From Sulfuritalea sp. (GTDB lineage Bacteria > Pseudomonadota > Gammaproteobacteria > Burkholderiales > Rhodocyclaceae), in assembly GCA_030651305.1 (NCBI GenBank), contig JAUSCI010000072.1, positions 1 through 64,000 on the forward strand: DNA of 64,000 nucleotides, read 5' to 3'. Positions 52,996-61,825 of this stretch are shown here, one piece after another. The notes under the pieces were generated by a model. It was not told the DNA's origin. It ran no database searches and saw nothing but the letters and a program-made list of their open reading frames with translations. Numbering within the stretch: position 1 is the first letter of the stretch; the number at the start of each line of letters is the position of its first letter. The position numbers and the translations under genes were made by a program.

Positions 52996-53262
52996 TCATT
53001 TTTCGTCTGGAGTTCTGGCGGAAATGCTGAGCGCGTGAATTTCCTGCCTCATCAACGGGCCCAGCGCATCATACACCAAGCGGTGTCTTTCCATTGTCCG
53101 GAACCCGGCGAATCGGGACGAGACAATGGTCAGCCGGAAGTGGCCGCCACCGCCTCTGGCGCCGGCGTGGCCGGCATGCTTTGCCGAGTCGTCCGTGATC
53201 TCGATGGACACAGGGTCGAGCGCGGCAAGGCGAGCCCGCATTGCATCCATGACGGCGTTCAT
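52996..53262 (-). CDS. BolA/IbaG-family protein
   Basis: The 88-residue protein has the BolA KH-like fold. The conserved part is [20 protein letters not shown], with the histidine and RH used for Fe-S binding in BolA-glutaredoxin complexes. The C-terminal segment is [10 protein letters not shown]. The family acts with monothiol glutaredoxins in iron-sulfur trafficking. It overlaps the YciI gene by 4 bp, so the two are probably coupled. Confidence 0.9.
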   Translation of the reverse strand: MNAVMDAMRARLAALDPVSIEITDDSAKHAGHAGARGGGGHFRLTIVSSRFAGFRTMERHRLVYDALGPLMRQEIHALSISARTPDEK

Positions 53263-53564
53263 GACTTGGGCAATACCTGCCTGAACGGGCGCACCGTGAC
53301 GCGGGCATAGACGCCGGCGGCGACATAGGGATCGGCGTCGGCCCAGGCTTGCGCCGCGGCAAGCGAGTCAAATTCGGCAACGATCAGGCTGCCGGAAAAT
53401 CCGGCCGGTCCCGGATCTGCGCTGTCAATCGCGGGAAACGGACCACCCAGAACCATGCGCCCGGCGGCTTCCAGTTCGAGCAGGCGGGCGAGGTGGGCGG
53501 GGCGGCTGGCGACGCGCTGTTCAAGACTGTTCGGCACATCTTCGCCGACGATGGCGTAGAGCAT
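53259..53564 (-). CDS. YciI-family protein
   Basis: The 101-residue protein matches the YciI/YCII fold, a ferredoxin-like dimer with conserved histidine and aspartate of unknown substrate. Here the landmarks are [40 protein letters not shown] and [17 protein letters not shown]. It shares one base with the septation protein gene upstream and overlaps the BolA gene, which is a recurring betaproteobacterial cluster. The biological role is not established for this branch. Confidence 0.88.
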   Translation of the reverse strand: MLYAIVGEDVPNSLEQRVASRPAHLARLLELEAAGRMVLGGPFPAIDSADPGPAGFSGSLIVAEFDSLAAAQAWADADPYVAAGVYARVTVRPFRQVLPKS

Positions 53565-54130
53565 CAGGGCTTCTCCGAAGGGGCCCGGGGGGATGGTTCC
53601 TGCTCCTCGGGAAGATACTTGGCGAGCACGATGCCCTGGAGAACAATGAAGAAAATCATCAAGCCCATGCCGCCGAAAAGTTTGAAGCTGACCCAGGTGT
53701 CGGTGCTGAAATTGAACGCGACATACAGGTTAAGCACGCCCATCACCGCGAAGAACCCCATCCATGCGAAATTGAGCCTGCCCCACAGCGTCTCGGGCAG
53801 TTGCACCTGCTTGTCGAGCATGGCGCGGATCAGGTTCTTGCCAAAAAACCGCGCGGAACAGAACAGCGTCACCGCGAACAGCCAGTAAAGCACCGTCGGT
53901 TTCCACTTGATGAAGGTTTCGTCGTGCAGGATCAACGTCGCGCCGCCGAACACGACTACCAGCGCCAGGCTGACCCAGAGCATGGTGTCCACCTTGCCGT
54001 GGCGATGCCAGACCCAGCCGATCTGCGACGCCGTAGCGGCGATCACCACCCCGGTGGCGATGTAGATGTCGAAGACCTTGAAGGCGACAAAGAAGAGAAT
54101 GATCGGGAAGAGGTCGAATAGAAATTTCAT
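53564..54130 (-). CDS. yciB: Inner membrane-spanning protein YciB (septation protein A)
   Basis: The 188-residue protein has about five to six membrane helices and matches YciB/Isp[21 protein letters not shown] at the start, then [20 protein letters not shown] and [19 protein letters not shown]. The family is linked to cell length, septation and envelope integrity. The start ATG at 54130 gives a normal beginning. The gene is 17 bp downstream of msrB and coupled to the YciI gene. Confidence 0.93.
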   Translation of the reverse strand: MKFLFDLFPIILFFVAFKVFDIYIATGVVIAATASQIGWVWHRHGKVDTMLWVSLALVVVFGGATLILHDETFIKWKPTVLYWLFAVTLFCSARFFGKNLIRAMLDKQVQLPETLWGRLNFAWMGFFAVMGVLNLYVAFNFSTDTWVSFKLFGGMGLMIFFIVLQGIVLAKYLPEEQEPSPRAPSEKP

Positions 54131-54147
54131 GGAGCGGATTGTAGCCG

Positions 54148-54552
54148 TTAAGCCTGTTTGTCGAGGTCGATCGAGGCCGAGTTTATGCAGTAACGCAAGC
54201 CGGAGGGTGCCGGTCCGTCGGTGAAGACGTGGCCGAGGTGGGCGCCGCAGTGGCTGCAGATGACCTCGGTGCGGCGCATGAAAAGGCTCTGGTCGGCGAT
54301 CTCGGTGATGCCCTGGCTGGCCACGGGTGCAGTAAAGCTGGGCCAGCCGCAGCCGGAATCGAATTTCGCGGCCGATTCGAACAGCGGCTCGCCGCAACCG
54401 ATGCAGCGATACGTGCCGGGGTCCTTGCAGTCCCAGTATTCGCCGCTGAAGGCGCGCTCGGTGCCTTTCTCGCGGGCAACGTGGTATTGCATGGGCGTGA
54501 GTTGCGCGCGCCATTCCGCTTCGGTCTTGCTGATCTTTGGCCTATCGCTCAT
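54148..54552 (-). CDS. msrB: Peptide-methionine (R)-S-oxide reductase MsrB
   Basis: MsrB reduces the R form of methionine sulfoxide in proteins. The 134-residue protein has two zinc CxxC pairs (CIGCGEPLF and [12 protein letters not shown]), a [11 protein letters not shown] loop, and the catalytic cysteine in [13 protein letters not shown] chose the ATG at 54552 ([14 protein letters not shown]); longer frames lose similarity. It heads the minus-strand cluster running to the PpiC gene. Confidence 0.95.
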   Translation of the reverse strand: MSDRPKISKTEAEWRAQLTPMQYHVAREKGTERAFSGEYWDCKDPGTYRCIGCGEPLFESAAKFDSGCGWPSFTAPVASQGITEIADQSLFMRRTEVICSHCGAHLGHVFTDGPAPSGLRYCINSASIDLDKQA

Positions 54553-54614
54553 AAGGGCCTCCGGGGGCTGACTATAATTGGGGCCATGGCTTTTCAGATC
54601 AAGCAGCATATACA

Positions 54615-54664
54615 AAAAGTTATGTCCCCGGAGCTTGCGACGGGGACGGTATCCCCTGGTGGGA
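54615..54664 (+). repeat. Dispersed repeat copy C, upstream of dadA
   Basis: AAAAGTTATG (54615-54624) and CGGTATCCCCTGGTGGGA (54647-54664) are both found in the same order inside purL. Between them GTCCCC and GGGGAC pair, so the element can fold as a small hairpin. It lies between the divergent msrB and dadA genes, 13 bp before dadA. Confidence 0.7.
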
Positions 54665-54677
54665 TCAGGACAATGCG

Positions 54678-55931
54678 ATGCGGGTGACCGTGCTTGGTGC
54701 CGGCGTGGTCGGCGTGACCAGTGCCTGGTACCTGGCCGCGGAGGGCCATGAGGTCACGGTCATCGACCGTCAGCCGCAGCCCGCGCAGGAGACCAGCTTC
54801 GCCAACGGTGGCCAGATATCGGTCAGCCATGCCGAGCCTTGGGCCAATCCGCAAGCGCCGTTGAAGGCCCTGAAATGGATGGGGCGCGAGGATGCGCCCT
54901 TGTTGTGGCGCTTGCGTGTCGATCCTGCGCAGTGGGCTTGGGGCTTGCGTTTTCTGCGCGAATGTACGGCGGCGCGGGCGCGGGCCAATGTCGGCGCCAT
55001 CGTGAGCCTCGGGCTGGCCAGCCGCACCGCCTTGCAGTCCCTGCGACGCGAGCTGGCGCTCGAATACGATCATCTGGAACGCGGCATCCTGCATTTCTAT
55101 ACCGATCCCCGTGAATTCGAGCACGCGCTGCCGCAGGCGGCGCTGATGCGCGAGTTCGGCTGCGACCGGGTGCCGAAGACGGCGGCGGAGTGCCTTGCCA
55201 TCGAGCCGGCGCTGACGGATTCTCGGGTGCCGGTGGTGGGCGGAACCTATACCGCCGGCGACGAATCCGGCGATGCGCGGCGATTCACCGAGGCTCTGGC
55301 AAAACATGCCGTGGCGCGCGGCGTGCGCTTCCGCTTCGGCGAAACCGTGGCGGCGCTGCAGCGCCAAGGCGATCGATTGGCCGGCGTGCTTCTGGCCTCC
55401 GGGGAACAGGTGCGCGCCGACATGACCGTACTGGCGCTGGGCAGCTATGCGCCGCTGCTGTTGCGACCGCTGGGGGTACGCCTGCCGGTGTACCCGGCCA
55501 AGGGCTATTCGGCAACGCTGACCCTGCCTGAAGGCGCGGTGGCGCCTTCGGTAAGCCTTACCGACGATGGTCACAAAATCGTTATTTCGCGTCTCGGGCA
55601 GTCTCTGCGCGTGGCCGGCACGGCAGAGTTCAACGGCTACGATACCTCGCTCAACGCCGCACGCTGCGCAGCCCTGTTGCGCCGTACCTGCGAAATATTT
55701 CCGGGGCTGGCGGCGGCGAGTGCTGTCGACTACTGGGCCGGACTGCGGCCGGCGACACCCGGCAATGTGCCACTGATCGGCGACATGGCCGCCGCCGGTC
55801 TGGCTGGTTTGTGGCTCAACAGCGGCCATGGCACGCTGGGCTGGACGCTGGCTTGCGGTTCGGCGCGATTGCTGGCCGATCTGGCGGCAGGCCGCGATCC
55901 GGGGCTGGACGCGGCACCCTACCGGTTCTGA
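54678..55931 (+). CDS. dadA: D-amino acid dehydrogenase, small-subunit type
   Basis: DadA oxidatively deaminates D-amino acids (notably D-alanine) with FAD and passes electrons to the respiratory chain. The 417-residue protein starts with the FAD dinucleotide fold [20 protein letters not shown]. It shows [18 protein letters not shown] near residue 35 and the C-terminal FAD segment [20 protein letters not shown] near residue 385. It is complete. Its last 20 codons and the bases after the stop are repeated, in 86 bp, at 56837-56922 on the other side of a toxin-antitoxin module. Confidence 0.94.
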   Translation: MRVTVLGAGVVGVTSAWYLAAEGHEVTVIDRQPQPAQETSFANGGQISVSHAEPWANPQAPLKALKWMGREDAPLLWRLRVDPAQWAWGLRFLRECTAARARANVGAIVSLGLASRTALQSLRRELALEYDHLERGILHFYTDPREFEHALPQAALMREFGCDRVPKTAAECLAIEPALTDSRVPVVGGTYTAGDESGDARRFTEALAKHAVARGVRFRFGETVAALQRQGDRLAGVLLASGEQVRADMTVLALGSYAPLLLRPLGVRLPVYPAKGYSATLTLPEGAVAPSVSLTDDGHKIVISRLGQSLRVAGTAEFNGYDTSLNAARCAALLRRTCEIFPGLAAASAVDYWAGLRPATPGNVPLIGDMAAAGLAGLWLNSGHGTLGWTLACGSARLLADLAAGRDPGLDAAPYRF

Positions 55932-55960
55932 AAATAGGCGTGTTGCCAGCGCCGACTTCT
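55875..55960. repeat. Direct repeat, left copy: dadA 3' end and following bases
   Basis: This covers the last 57 bases of dadA plus 29 bases beyond. It matches 56837-56922 over 86 bases with seven mismatches and no gap. The repeat unit is 962 bp apart and encloses the PIN/AbrB module. It also includes the short motif GCCAGCGCCGACTT. Confidence 0.93.
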
Positions 55961-56064
55961 GCGGTCGCAGCCTTGGCCTCGGGCGGCGCGAGCGGCTGAT
56001 CGGGCTGCTTGGAGCCATTGGAAACCGTGGTCTGTAGACCCCTGCTGTTCCCGCAACGACGCCA

Positions 56065-56496
56065 TCACCGGTCGATATCGAGCGTACTCAAGAACTGACC
56101 CGCACCGAGGATCGGGCAGGCCAATTTGCCGGCGAGGCTGAGCAGATCCATGTCGCCGGTCACCAGCGCATTGGCTTTTCCGGCGAGTGCCAATTCCAGA
56201 AAAGGCACATCGAATGCGTCCCGACAGGGCGGCGTAGCCGGTGGCGGAGCGGGGATGCGCACCGTTTCGCAATAGGGAAGGTAGTCCGCCAGCAATTCTT
56301 CCTGCTCATGCGCGGCAAGCTTGAACTTGGGGTAGGCCAGGGTACGGATCAACTCGGCGGCCGTGGCTCTCGATACCAGCGGCACCACGCGCTGGCCCTG
56401 CCAGGCGAGGCGCAAGGGCGCAAGCTGGCCACCCGTAAACACCAGCGCCGACAGCACCAGATTGGTGTCGATCACCACCCGTGGCCGATGCTTCAT
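56065..56496 (-). CDS. PIN-domain toxin (putative VapC-like RNase)
   Basis: The 143-residue protein is a PIN-family toxin. The acidic catalytic residues are visible in VVIDTNLVLSALVF, AAELIRTLAYPKF, CRDAFDVPFLELAL and NALVTGDMDLLSL. In this family the four acidic residues hold magnesium and cut RNA; target is unknown. I chose the ATG at 56496 (MKHRPRVVIDTN), just overlapping the stop of the antitoxin gene by 4 bp. A 14-residue longer frame is possible but lacks family similarity. Confidence 0.88.
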   Translation of the reverse strand: MKHRPRVVIDTNLVLSALVFTGGQLAPLRLAWQGQRVVPLVSRATAAELIRTLAYPKFKLAAHEQEELLADYLPYCETVRIPAPPPATPPCRDAFDVPFLELALAGKANALVTGDMDLLSLAGKLACPILGAGQFLSTLDIDR

Positions 56497-56741
56497 TTCC
56501 TGCGCGCAGGCTTGCCGGCGGCAGCCTTCCGCGCCCATGTCACGGCATCGGCAGTGTCCTGTTCCTGCAGGTCAAGCTCGGCGAGCTTGGCGCGCACCGC
56601 ATCGCCGCGCTGGATGCGCACCGGCGTCAGCACGATCCGGCCATTGCTGGCTTCGACTTCGAAATATTCCGCGGCACCGATTGCGGCGGTGATGCTCTTC
56701 GGCAAGGTCAACTGGTTTTTCGAGGTGAGTTTGGCAAGCAT
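56493..56741 (-). CDS. AbrB/SpoVT-type antitoxin
   Basis: The 82-residue protein has the swapped-hairpin AbrB DNA-binding domain at its N-terminus (LAKLTSKNQLTLPKSITAAI), which binds a palindromic operator. The C-terminal half is basic and likely contacts the toxin. It is transcribed before and coupled to the PIN toxin. The perfect palindrome at 56757-56781 lies 15 bases upstream of its start and fits autoregulation. Confidence 0.88.
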   Translation of the reverse strand: MLAKLTSKNQLTLPKSITAAIGAAEYFEVEASNGRIVLTPVRIQRGDAVRAKLAELDLQEQDTADAVTWARKAAAGKPARRK

Positions 56742-56756
56742 GGCGATGGGTGCCAG

Positions 56757-56781
56757 GTAAAGTAAGGAATCCTTACTTTAC
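56757..56781 (-). promoter_or_regulatory. Operator palindrome of the AbrB/PIN module
   Basis: GTAAAGTAAGGA and TCCTTACTTTAC are perfect inverted 12-base arms around one central base. The site lies 15 bases upstream of the antitoxin start. This is the normal place for an autoregulatory AbrB-type operator, so I infer that the antitoxin or toxin-antitoxin complex binds here. Confidence 0.82.
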
Positions 56782-56836
56782 TCCAATAATGCGGAATCGA
56801 CCAGCGCTTCGAACATTGGGATCGGACTAAATTCTC

Positions 56837-56922
56837 GCCGATCTGGCGGCAAGCCGCGATCCGGGGCTGGACGCAGCACCTTACCGGTTCTGAAAATCGG
56901 CGTGCAGCCAGCGCCGACTTTT
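56837..56922. repeat. Direct repeat, right copy: duplicated dadA 3' end
   Basis: Partner of 55875-55960 (79 of 86 bases identical). The copy no longer belongs to an open dadA frame; it keeps the stop region and the motif GCCAGCGCCGACTTT (56907-56921). It runs up to the stop of the DUF2863 gene. Confidence 0.93.
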
Positions 56923-58093
56923 AATGCAGATGTCGCGGCGCGGTTTCGGCCTGCTCTTCCGGCAGTTCCGCGTGTACCGGTTCGCCTTCGGGATTGGGAT
57001 AGAGCGGGGCGCCGCAGTCGTCGCAAAACTCCAGCGGGAAACGCTGGTCGAGCATCAGTACGTTGGCGACCCCGGCTTCGCGCAGCGTGGCTTCGATCTG
57101 CGCCGGTGCATCGTGGTTTTCATCTTCGTTCTCGAGCAAGGGCCACACTACGCCGTGCACCACGTCGCTGCTGCCGCGCTGGGTGAAACCGATGCGGAAT
57201 TCTTCAAGTTGGCGGTCATGGAAAGGCGCCACCACGGCGCGAAGTTCGGCCGCCGACTGATTCAGCACGGTTTGCAGGAAGGCCACGGCAGCGCGCAGCG
57301 ACCAGGGTCGCGAGGCGCGGTCGGCGTCGCGCACGGCGGCATGGTAAGCCAGTACCGGCAGGAACTCGACGGCGCAGGCAGGCAGCAGCGGACGCAGCGC
57401 CTCGCCGCCCTGCAGCGCCCATTGGCGGAAGGATTCGGCCGGATCGCCATCGTCTTCCTGCCAGCGGAACAGCGCCGCGCCACGCGGAGCGGCGACCGCG
57501 CCAATCAGGTAGCGGGTATCGGACAGGAAAGTCATGGTTTCGGCGAGCTGCGCCGCGTCGATTTTCAGGTTGCGGCCATGAACCGCCGCTTTGGCCAGCT
57601 TTTCCGTCAATTGCGCCGTGTCGACATAGTTCTGCGGCAACTGGTCGGGACTGTACAGGATATCGCTGAGGCCAAGCTTGGCGTCGGCCGCCAGCACATG
57701 GGCCTGCAGGTGCACCCGCACCGCATCCATTTGTGCCGGTGGGATGCTGCCCGAGGGAATCTGGAAGCGTGACCAGGCCAGCAGCGGCACGGCGATCATC
57801 ACTACATCGAGCCCGCTGTTGCCCTCGGCGCGACGGGTTTCCGCGCAGGATTCGATCATGTCGGCCAGTTCGTCATAGGCTCGCGCCCCGCCGTTGTACA
57901 GTTGATCGAGCACGGCGACCAGTGTGTCCTCGCCGTTGTCGGCCAGCAGGTGGTCTATGTGAGTTGCCAGGCGGGTTTCCCAGTAGGCATCCTCAACCCG
58001 GTTGGACGACTGGCTGAGTCGCGTTGCGAGGCGGGTGAGAAGCTCGGAGTCCGGCGTCTGGCGCGCGCGGCGCGGGAGGCGGTTGCGTTTCAT
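56921..58093 (-). CDS. DUF2863-family protein
   Basis: The 390-residue cytoplasmic protein belongs to the betaproteobacterial DUF2863 family, whose function is unknown. Recognisable pieces are the basic start MKRNRLPRRARQTPDSELL, then VVMIAVPLLAWSRFQIPSG, YLIGAVAAPRGAALFRWQ and the C-terminal FCDDCGAPLYPNPEG with a CxxC pair that may bind zinc. I chose the ATG at 58093. Longer in-frame readings overlap the DUF47 gene on the other strand and are not family-like. It is divergent from DUF47. Confidence 0.88.
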   Translation of the reverse strand: MKRNRLPRRARQTPDSELLTRLATRLSQSSNRVEDAYWETRLATHIDHLLADNGEDTLVAVLDQLYNGGARAYDELADMIESCAETRRAEGNSGLDVVMIAVPLLAWSRFQIPSGSIPPAQMDAVRVHLQAHVLAADAKLGLSDILYSPDQLPQNYVDTAQLTEKLAKAAVHGRNLKIDAAQLAETMTFLSDTRYLIGAVAAPRGAALFRWQEDDGDPAESFRQWALQGGEALRPLLPACAVEFLPVLAYHAAVRDADRASRPWSLRAAVAFLQTVLNQSAAELRAVVAPFHDRQLEEFRIGFTQRGSSDVVHGVVWPLLENEDENHDAPAQIEATLREAGVANVLMLDQRFPLEFCDDCGAPLYPNPEGEPVHAELPEEQAETAPRHLH

Positions 58094-58228
58094 GGGAGGA
58101 TGGGGCCGAAAAATGAACCGGCAGAAGCGGCAAGGAGGAATTCTACCAGTTGACCGCATGACCGGAAGCGGGGCTGGGCGCGATTTGCTGATAAACTCCG
58201 CGTGTTTTTTTGCCAGCGGCGGTGACCG

Positions 58229-58867
58229 ATGTTCTCCAAGTTGATGCCCAGAGAGGCCAAGTTCTTCGATCTGTTCAATGCCCACGCTGATCTCATAGTC
58301 AAGGGCGGCCGGCAACTGGTGGCACTGGTGGAGGATCTGGGGAAAGGCCACGATGTGCTGGCGCAGCATGTGCAGGCCATCGACGAGATCGAGACGACGG
58401 CCGACAAGATCACCCATCAAACCATTGCGCTGCTGCATACCTCGTTCAACACGCCGCTGGATCGCGACGAGATTCATCACTTGATCATGCGCATGGACGA
58501 TATCCTCGACCTGATCCAGGATTTCGCCGAGGCGATGTATCTCTATGACATCCGCGAATTGACGCCCGAAGCCACGCAGCTCGCGACCATCGTCGTTTCC
58601 AGTTGCGAGCGCGTGCGGTCCGCCGTGATCCTGCTGCACAAGATGGACAACGCGCCGGCCATGCTCAAGCTGTGTCGCGAGATAGACCAACTCGAATCCG
58701 ATGCCGATCGCGCCATGCGCACCGGCATTACCAAGCTGTTCCGCGACGACGTCGATGTCAAGCACTTGATCAAGATGAAGGGCATCTACGAGCTGCTGGA
58801 GTCGGTGACCGACAGAGCCGAGGACGTCGCCAACATCATCGAGGGCATCATCCTCGAGAACTCCTGA
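58229..58867 (+). CDS. DUF47-family phosphate transport regulator (PhoU-like)
   Basis: The 212-residue all-helical protein resembles PhoU and is typical of the DUF47 family that partners PiT phosphate transporters. Parts seen are REAKFFDLFNAHADLIVKGG at the start, then ITHQTIALLHTSFNTPLDRD and LYDIRELTPEATQLATIV. The helices carry acidic patches that may bind metal. It is followed by the PiT gene after 9 bp, so the two form an operon. Confidence 0.93.
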   Translation: MFSKLMPREAKFFDLFNAHADLIVKGGRQLVALVEDLGKGHDVLAQHVQAIDEIETTADKITHQTIALLHTSFNTPLDRDEIHHLIMRMDDILDLIQDFAEAMYLYDIRELTPEATQLATIVVSSCERVRSAVILLHKMDNAPAMLKLCREIDQLESDADRAMRTGITKLFRDDVDVKHLIKMKGIYELLESVTDRAEDVANIIEGIILENS

Positions 58868-58876
58868 TTTGCCGTC

Positions 58877-59884
58877 ATGCAAGCGGTCGAGATGAGTCTG
58901 ACGGTGATCGTGGTGCTGGTGCTGCTGGCGCTGGTCTTCGATTTCATGAACGGTTTTCACGACGCGGCAAATTCGATAGCCACCATCGTTTCCACCGGCG
59001 TGCTGAAGCCGCAGCAAGCCGTGGTCTGGGCGGCCTTCTTCAACGTTGTGGCGATTGCGGTGTTCCAGTTGAAAGTGGCCAGCACGATCGGCAAGGGCAC
59101 CATCGATCCGGCCATCGTCGATCACTATGTGGTTTTTGGCGCCTTGATCGGCGCAATTGCCTGGAACATCATCACCTGGTACTACGGCATTCCTTCAAGT
59201 TCGTCCCACGCCCTTATCGGCGGGCTGGCCGGCGCCGCGATAGCCAAAGCGGGCACCGGCTCTTTGGTCTGGGCCGGCATCGGCAAGGTGGTTGCCTTCA
59301 TCCTGATCGCGCCGCTGCTCGGTTTTATCCTCGGTGGCAGCATGATGGTGGCGGTATCCTGGCTGTGCAACCGAAGTACGCCGCGCAAGGTTGACAAGAG
59401 TTTCCGCCGTCTGCAACTCGTGTCAGCGGCTTTCTATAGTGTTGGCCACGGGGGAAATGATGCGCAAAAAACCATTGGCATCATCTGGATGCTGTTGATC
59501 GCCGCCGGTATTTCGAAGACCGGCGAATCGGTGCCAGTGTGGGTGATCGTTTCCTGTTATACGGCGATGGGTCTGGGCACGATGTTTGGTGGCTGGCGTA
59601 TCGTCAAGACCATGGGCCAGCGCATCACCAAGTTGCGCCCCGTAGGCGGCTTCTGCGCCGAGACCGGAGGCGCGATTACCTTGTTCATGGCCACCATGCT
59701 GGGCATTCCGGTATCGACGACGCACACCATTACCGGTGCCATCGTCGGCGTCGGCACCTCCAAGGGTCCCAGCAACGTGCGCTGGGGGGTTGCCGGCGGT
59801 ATCGTCTGGGCCTGGGTCCTGACCATTCCGGCCAGCGCGCTGATAGCGGCCATTGCCTGGTGGATCGGCCGGCTGGTGCTGTGA
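58877..59884 (+). CDS. Inorganic phosphate transporter, PiT family
   Basis: The 335-residue inner membrane protein imports phosphate (with metal ions) by the PiT mechanism. The two inverted halves carry the family signatures FDFMNGFHDAANSIATIVS and GHGGNDAQKTIGIIWM. About ten hydrophobic helices are present. It is paired with the DUF47 gene just upstream. Whether it is symport with proton or sodium cannot be read from the sequence. Confidence 0.94.
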   Translation: MQAVEMSLTVIVVLVLLALVFDFMNGFHDAANSIATIVSTGVLKPQQAVVWAAFFNVVAIAVFQLKVASTIGKGTIDPAIVDHYVVFGALIGAIAWNIITWYYGIPSSSSHALIGGLAGAAIAKAGTGSLVWAGIGKVVAFILIAPLLGFILGGSMMVAVSWLCNRSTPRKVDKSFRRLQLVSAAFYSVGHGGNDAQKTIGIIWMLLIAAGISKTGESVPVWVIVSCYTAMGLGTMFGGWRIVKTMGQRITKLRPVGGFCAETGGAITLFMATMLGIPVSTTHTITGAIVGVGTSKGPSNVRWGVAGGIVWAWVLTIPASALIAAIAWWIGRLVL

Positions 59885-59936
59885 GCGCGCGTCGGGCGCG
59901 CGGCGATCATCCGCCGCGTCCGAGTCCCGCTACCGC

Positions 59937-60821
59937 ATGAACAAGCGCATCGCTCCCGGTCCCGCAGCCTTCGGCCTGATGGTGCTGCTTTGCGCCGTCT
60001 GGGGCATGCAGCAAGTGGCGATCAAGGTCGCCAGTCCCGGCATCAGTCCCATCATGCAAGCCGCATTGCGTTCCGGAATTGCCGCCGTGCTGGTTTTCGC
60101 CTGGGCGCACTGGCGCGGCATTGCCCTGTTCGCGCGTGATCGGTCGCTGCGGCCGGGCTTGCTCGCCGGACTGCTGTTCGGCCTTGAATTCGTCTTCATC
60201 TTCGTCGGCGTCGACCACACCACGGTGTCGCGCATGGTGGTGTTCCTGTACACCGCGCCCTGCTTTACCGTGTTGGGACTGCACTTCTTCGTGCCCGGCG
60301 AGTGCATGGGCTTGCGGCAATGGGCCGGCGTTCTGCTGGCTTTCGCCGGCCTGGTGCTGGCCTTCATCGACAAGGCGTCGGGCGGCAGCTTGCTGGGGGA
60401 TGCGTTTGGCGTGCTGGCGGCACTGTTCTGGGCAGCGACGACGGTGTTGATCCGCGCCACTGCGCTGGCAAAAGTGACGGCCACCAAAGTCCTGCTGTAT
60501 CAACTGGTGGTGTCGGCCGCGATAATGTTTCCGCTCTCCTGGCTGGTCGGCGAGCGCGGTATCGGCGTGCTGTCAGCGCCGACTCTTTGGGCCATGGCCT
60601 ATCAGATCGTGATCGTCGCCTTCATCAGCTACCTGGCCTGGTTCTGGCTGCTGACGCGCTACCTTGCCGGCCGGCTGCTGGTGTTCTCCTTCCTGACTCC
60701 CCTGTTCGGCGTCCTCTTCGGCATGCTGCTGATGGGCGACCAGCCGAGCCTGCATTTCTTCATTGCCGCCGCGATGGTGGTGGGCGGCATCGTCCTCGTC
60801 AATCTGCCGGCACGCCGATGA
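59937..60821 (+). CDS. EamA-family (DMT) transporter
   Basis: The 294-residue protein has ten hydrophobic helices in two EamA repeats: AAFGLMVLLCAVWGMQQVAI opens the first and GDAFGVLAALFWAATTVLI the second. Such transporters move metabolites or amino acids outwards. Substrate is unknown. The gene follows pit by 52 bp, and its stop overlaps the azlC start by 4 bp, so a co-transcript with azlCD is likely. Confidence 0.9.
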   Translation: MNKRIAPGPAAFGLMVLLCAVWGMQQVAIKVASPGISPIMQAALRSGIAAVLVFAWAHWRGIALFARDRSLRPGLLAGLLFGLEFVFIFVGVDHTTVSRMVVFLYTAPCFTVLGLHFFVPGECMGLRQWAGVLLAFAGLVLAFIDKASGGSLLGDAFGVLAALFWAATTVLIRATALAKVTATKVLLYQLVVSAAIMFPLSWLVGERGIGVLSAPTLWAMAYQIVIVAFISYLAWFWLLTRYLAGRLLVFSFLTPLFGVLFGMLLMGDQPSLHFFIAAAMVVGGIVLVNLPARR

Positions 60822-61513
60822 GACCCGCCGAGTCGTTTGTCCTCGGCCTGAGATCGGTCATGCCGATGTTGCTGGGCGTCGCGCCGTTCGGCGTGATCTA
60901 TGGCGTGGTGGCGCTGCAGAGCGGAATTCCAGCCCTGGCGGCGATGGCGATGTCGTCGATTGTGTTTGCCGGTTCAGCGCAGTTTTTGCTGGCGCAACTG
61001 GTCGGCGCCGGCGCGCCGCTGTTGCTCACCGTCGGCGCGGTCGGCCTGGTGAATCTGCGCCATGCGCTCTACAGCGCTTCTGTCGCGCCCGTGCTGGCGC
61101 ATCTGCCGCGGCGCTGGAAAATCCTGCTGGCCTATCTGCTGACCGACGAGGCCTATGCGGCGGCGATTCCGCATCTGATGGCGGTCAAGCCGGATTCTCC
61201 GCAAGCAACACAGGCGCACTGGATCCTGTTCGGCTCTGGCTTCGGCCTCTGGGCCGGCTGGCAACTGGCGACGCTGGCGGGAGTGCTGCTCGGTGCGCAA
61301 CTGCCGTCGAATCTCGGGCTGGAATTCGCGCTGCCGCTGACTTTCATCGCCATCGTGGTGCCGATGATCGACAGCCGCGCCCGTCTGATGGCCGCTCTGG
61401 TCGCGGCGGCGGCGGCTGTCGTCCTGGCCGCGATGCCCTACAAGCTTGGCTTGTTCATTGCCGTTATGGCCGGGCTTGTCGCCGGCGTCGCCATGCCGCG
61501 GAGGGTCAATTGA
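60818..61513 (+). CDS. azlC: Branched-chain amino acid exporter subunit AzlC
   Basis: AzlC is the larger subunit of the AzlCD exporter, which removes branched-chain or related amino acids. The 231-residue protein has LLGVAPFGVIYGVVALQSGI near residue 20, SSIVFAGSAQFLLAQLVG and NLRHALYSASVAPVL, all family-typical, with about seven helices. The start ATG overlaps the EamA stop; its stop overlaps azlD. Confidence 0.94.
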   Translation: MRPAESFVLGLRSVMPMLLGVAPFGVIYGVVALQSGIPALAAMAMSSIVFAGSAQFLLAQLVGAGAPLLLTVGAVGLVNLRHALYSASVAPVLAHLPRRWKILLAYLLTDEAYAAAIPHLMAVKPDSPQATQAHWILFGSGFGLWAGWQLATLAGVLLGAQLPSNLGLEFALPLTFIAIVVPMIDSRARLMAALVAAAAAVVLAAMPYKLGLFIAVMAGLVAGVAMPRRVN

Positions 61514-61821
61514 ATCTCTGGTGGCTGATGCTGGTATGCGGCGTGATTACCTTCGGCATACGCTATTCCTTCATTGCCGCGGAAGGCCACTATCAGCCTC
61601 CGACCTGGTTTCGGCGGCTGCTGCCTTTCGTGCCGATTGCCGCATTGACAGCGATTGCGGCGCCAGAACTGGCACTGGTGCAAGGTGAGATCATCCTCGG
61701 CGGTGGCAATCCGCGCCTGTGGGCCGGACTGGTGGCGATCATCGTTGCCGCGCTGTGGCGCAACACCCTGCTGACGATCGGTTGCGGGTTTCTGGCCCTG
61801 TTCGCATTGCAGCGTATTTGA
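61510..61821 (+). CDS. azlD: AzlD-family subunit
   Basis: The 103-residue protein has four hydrophobic segments and follows azlC with the standard layout (WWLMLVCGVITFGIRYSFIA, PTWFRRLLPFVPIAALTAI and LWRNTLLTIGCGFLALF). I chose the TTG at 61510 as the start because it overlaps the azlC stop as TTGA; no ATG is placed well. AzlC and AzlD work as one complex. The gene ends 4 bp from the convergent senA. Confidence 0.9.
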   Translation: MNLWWLMLVCGVITFGIRYSFIAAEGHYQPPTWFRRLLPFVPIAALTAIAAPELALVQGEIILGGGNPRLWAGLVAIIVAALWRNTLLTIGCGFLALFALQRI

Positions 61822-61825
61822 GTGC

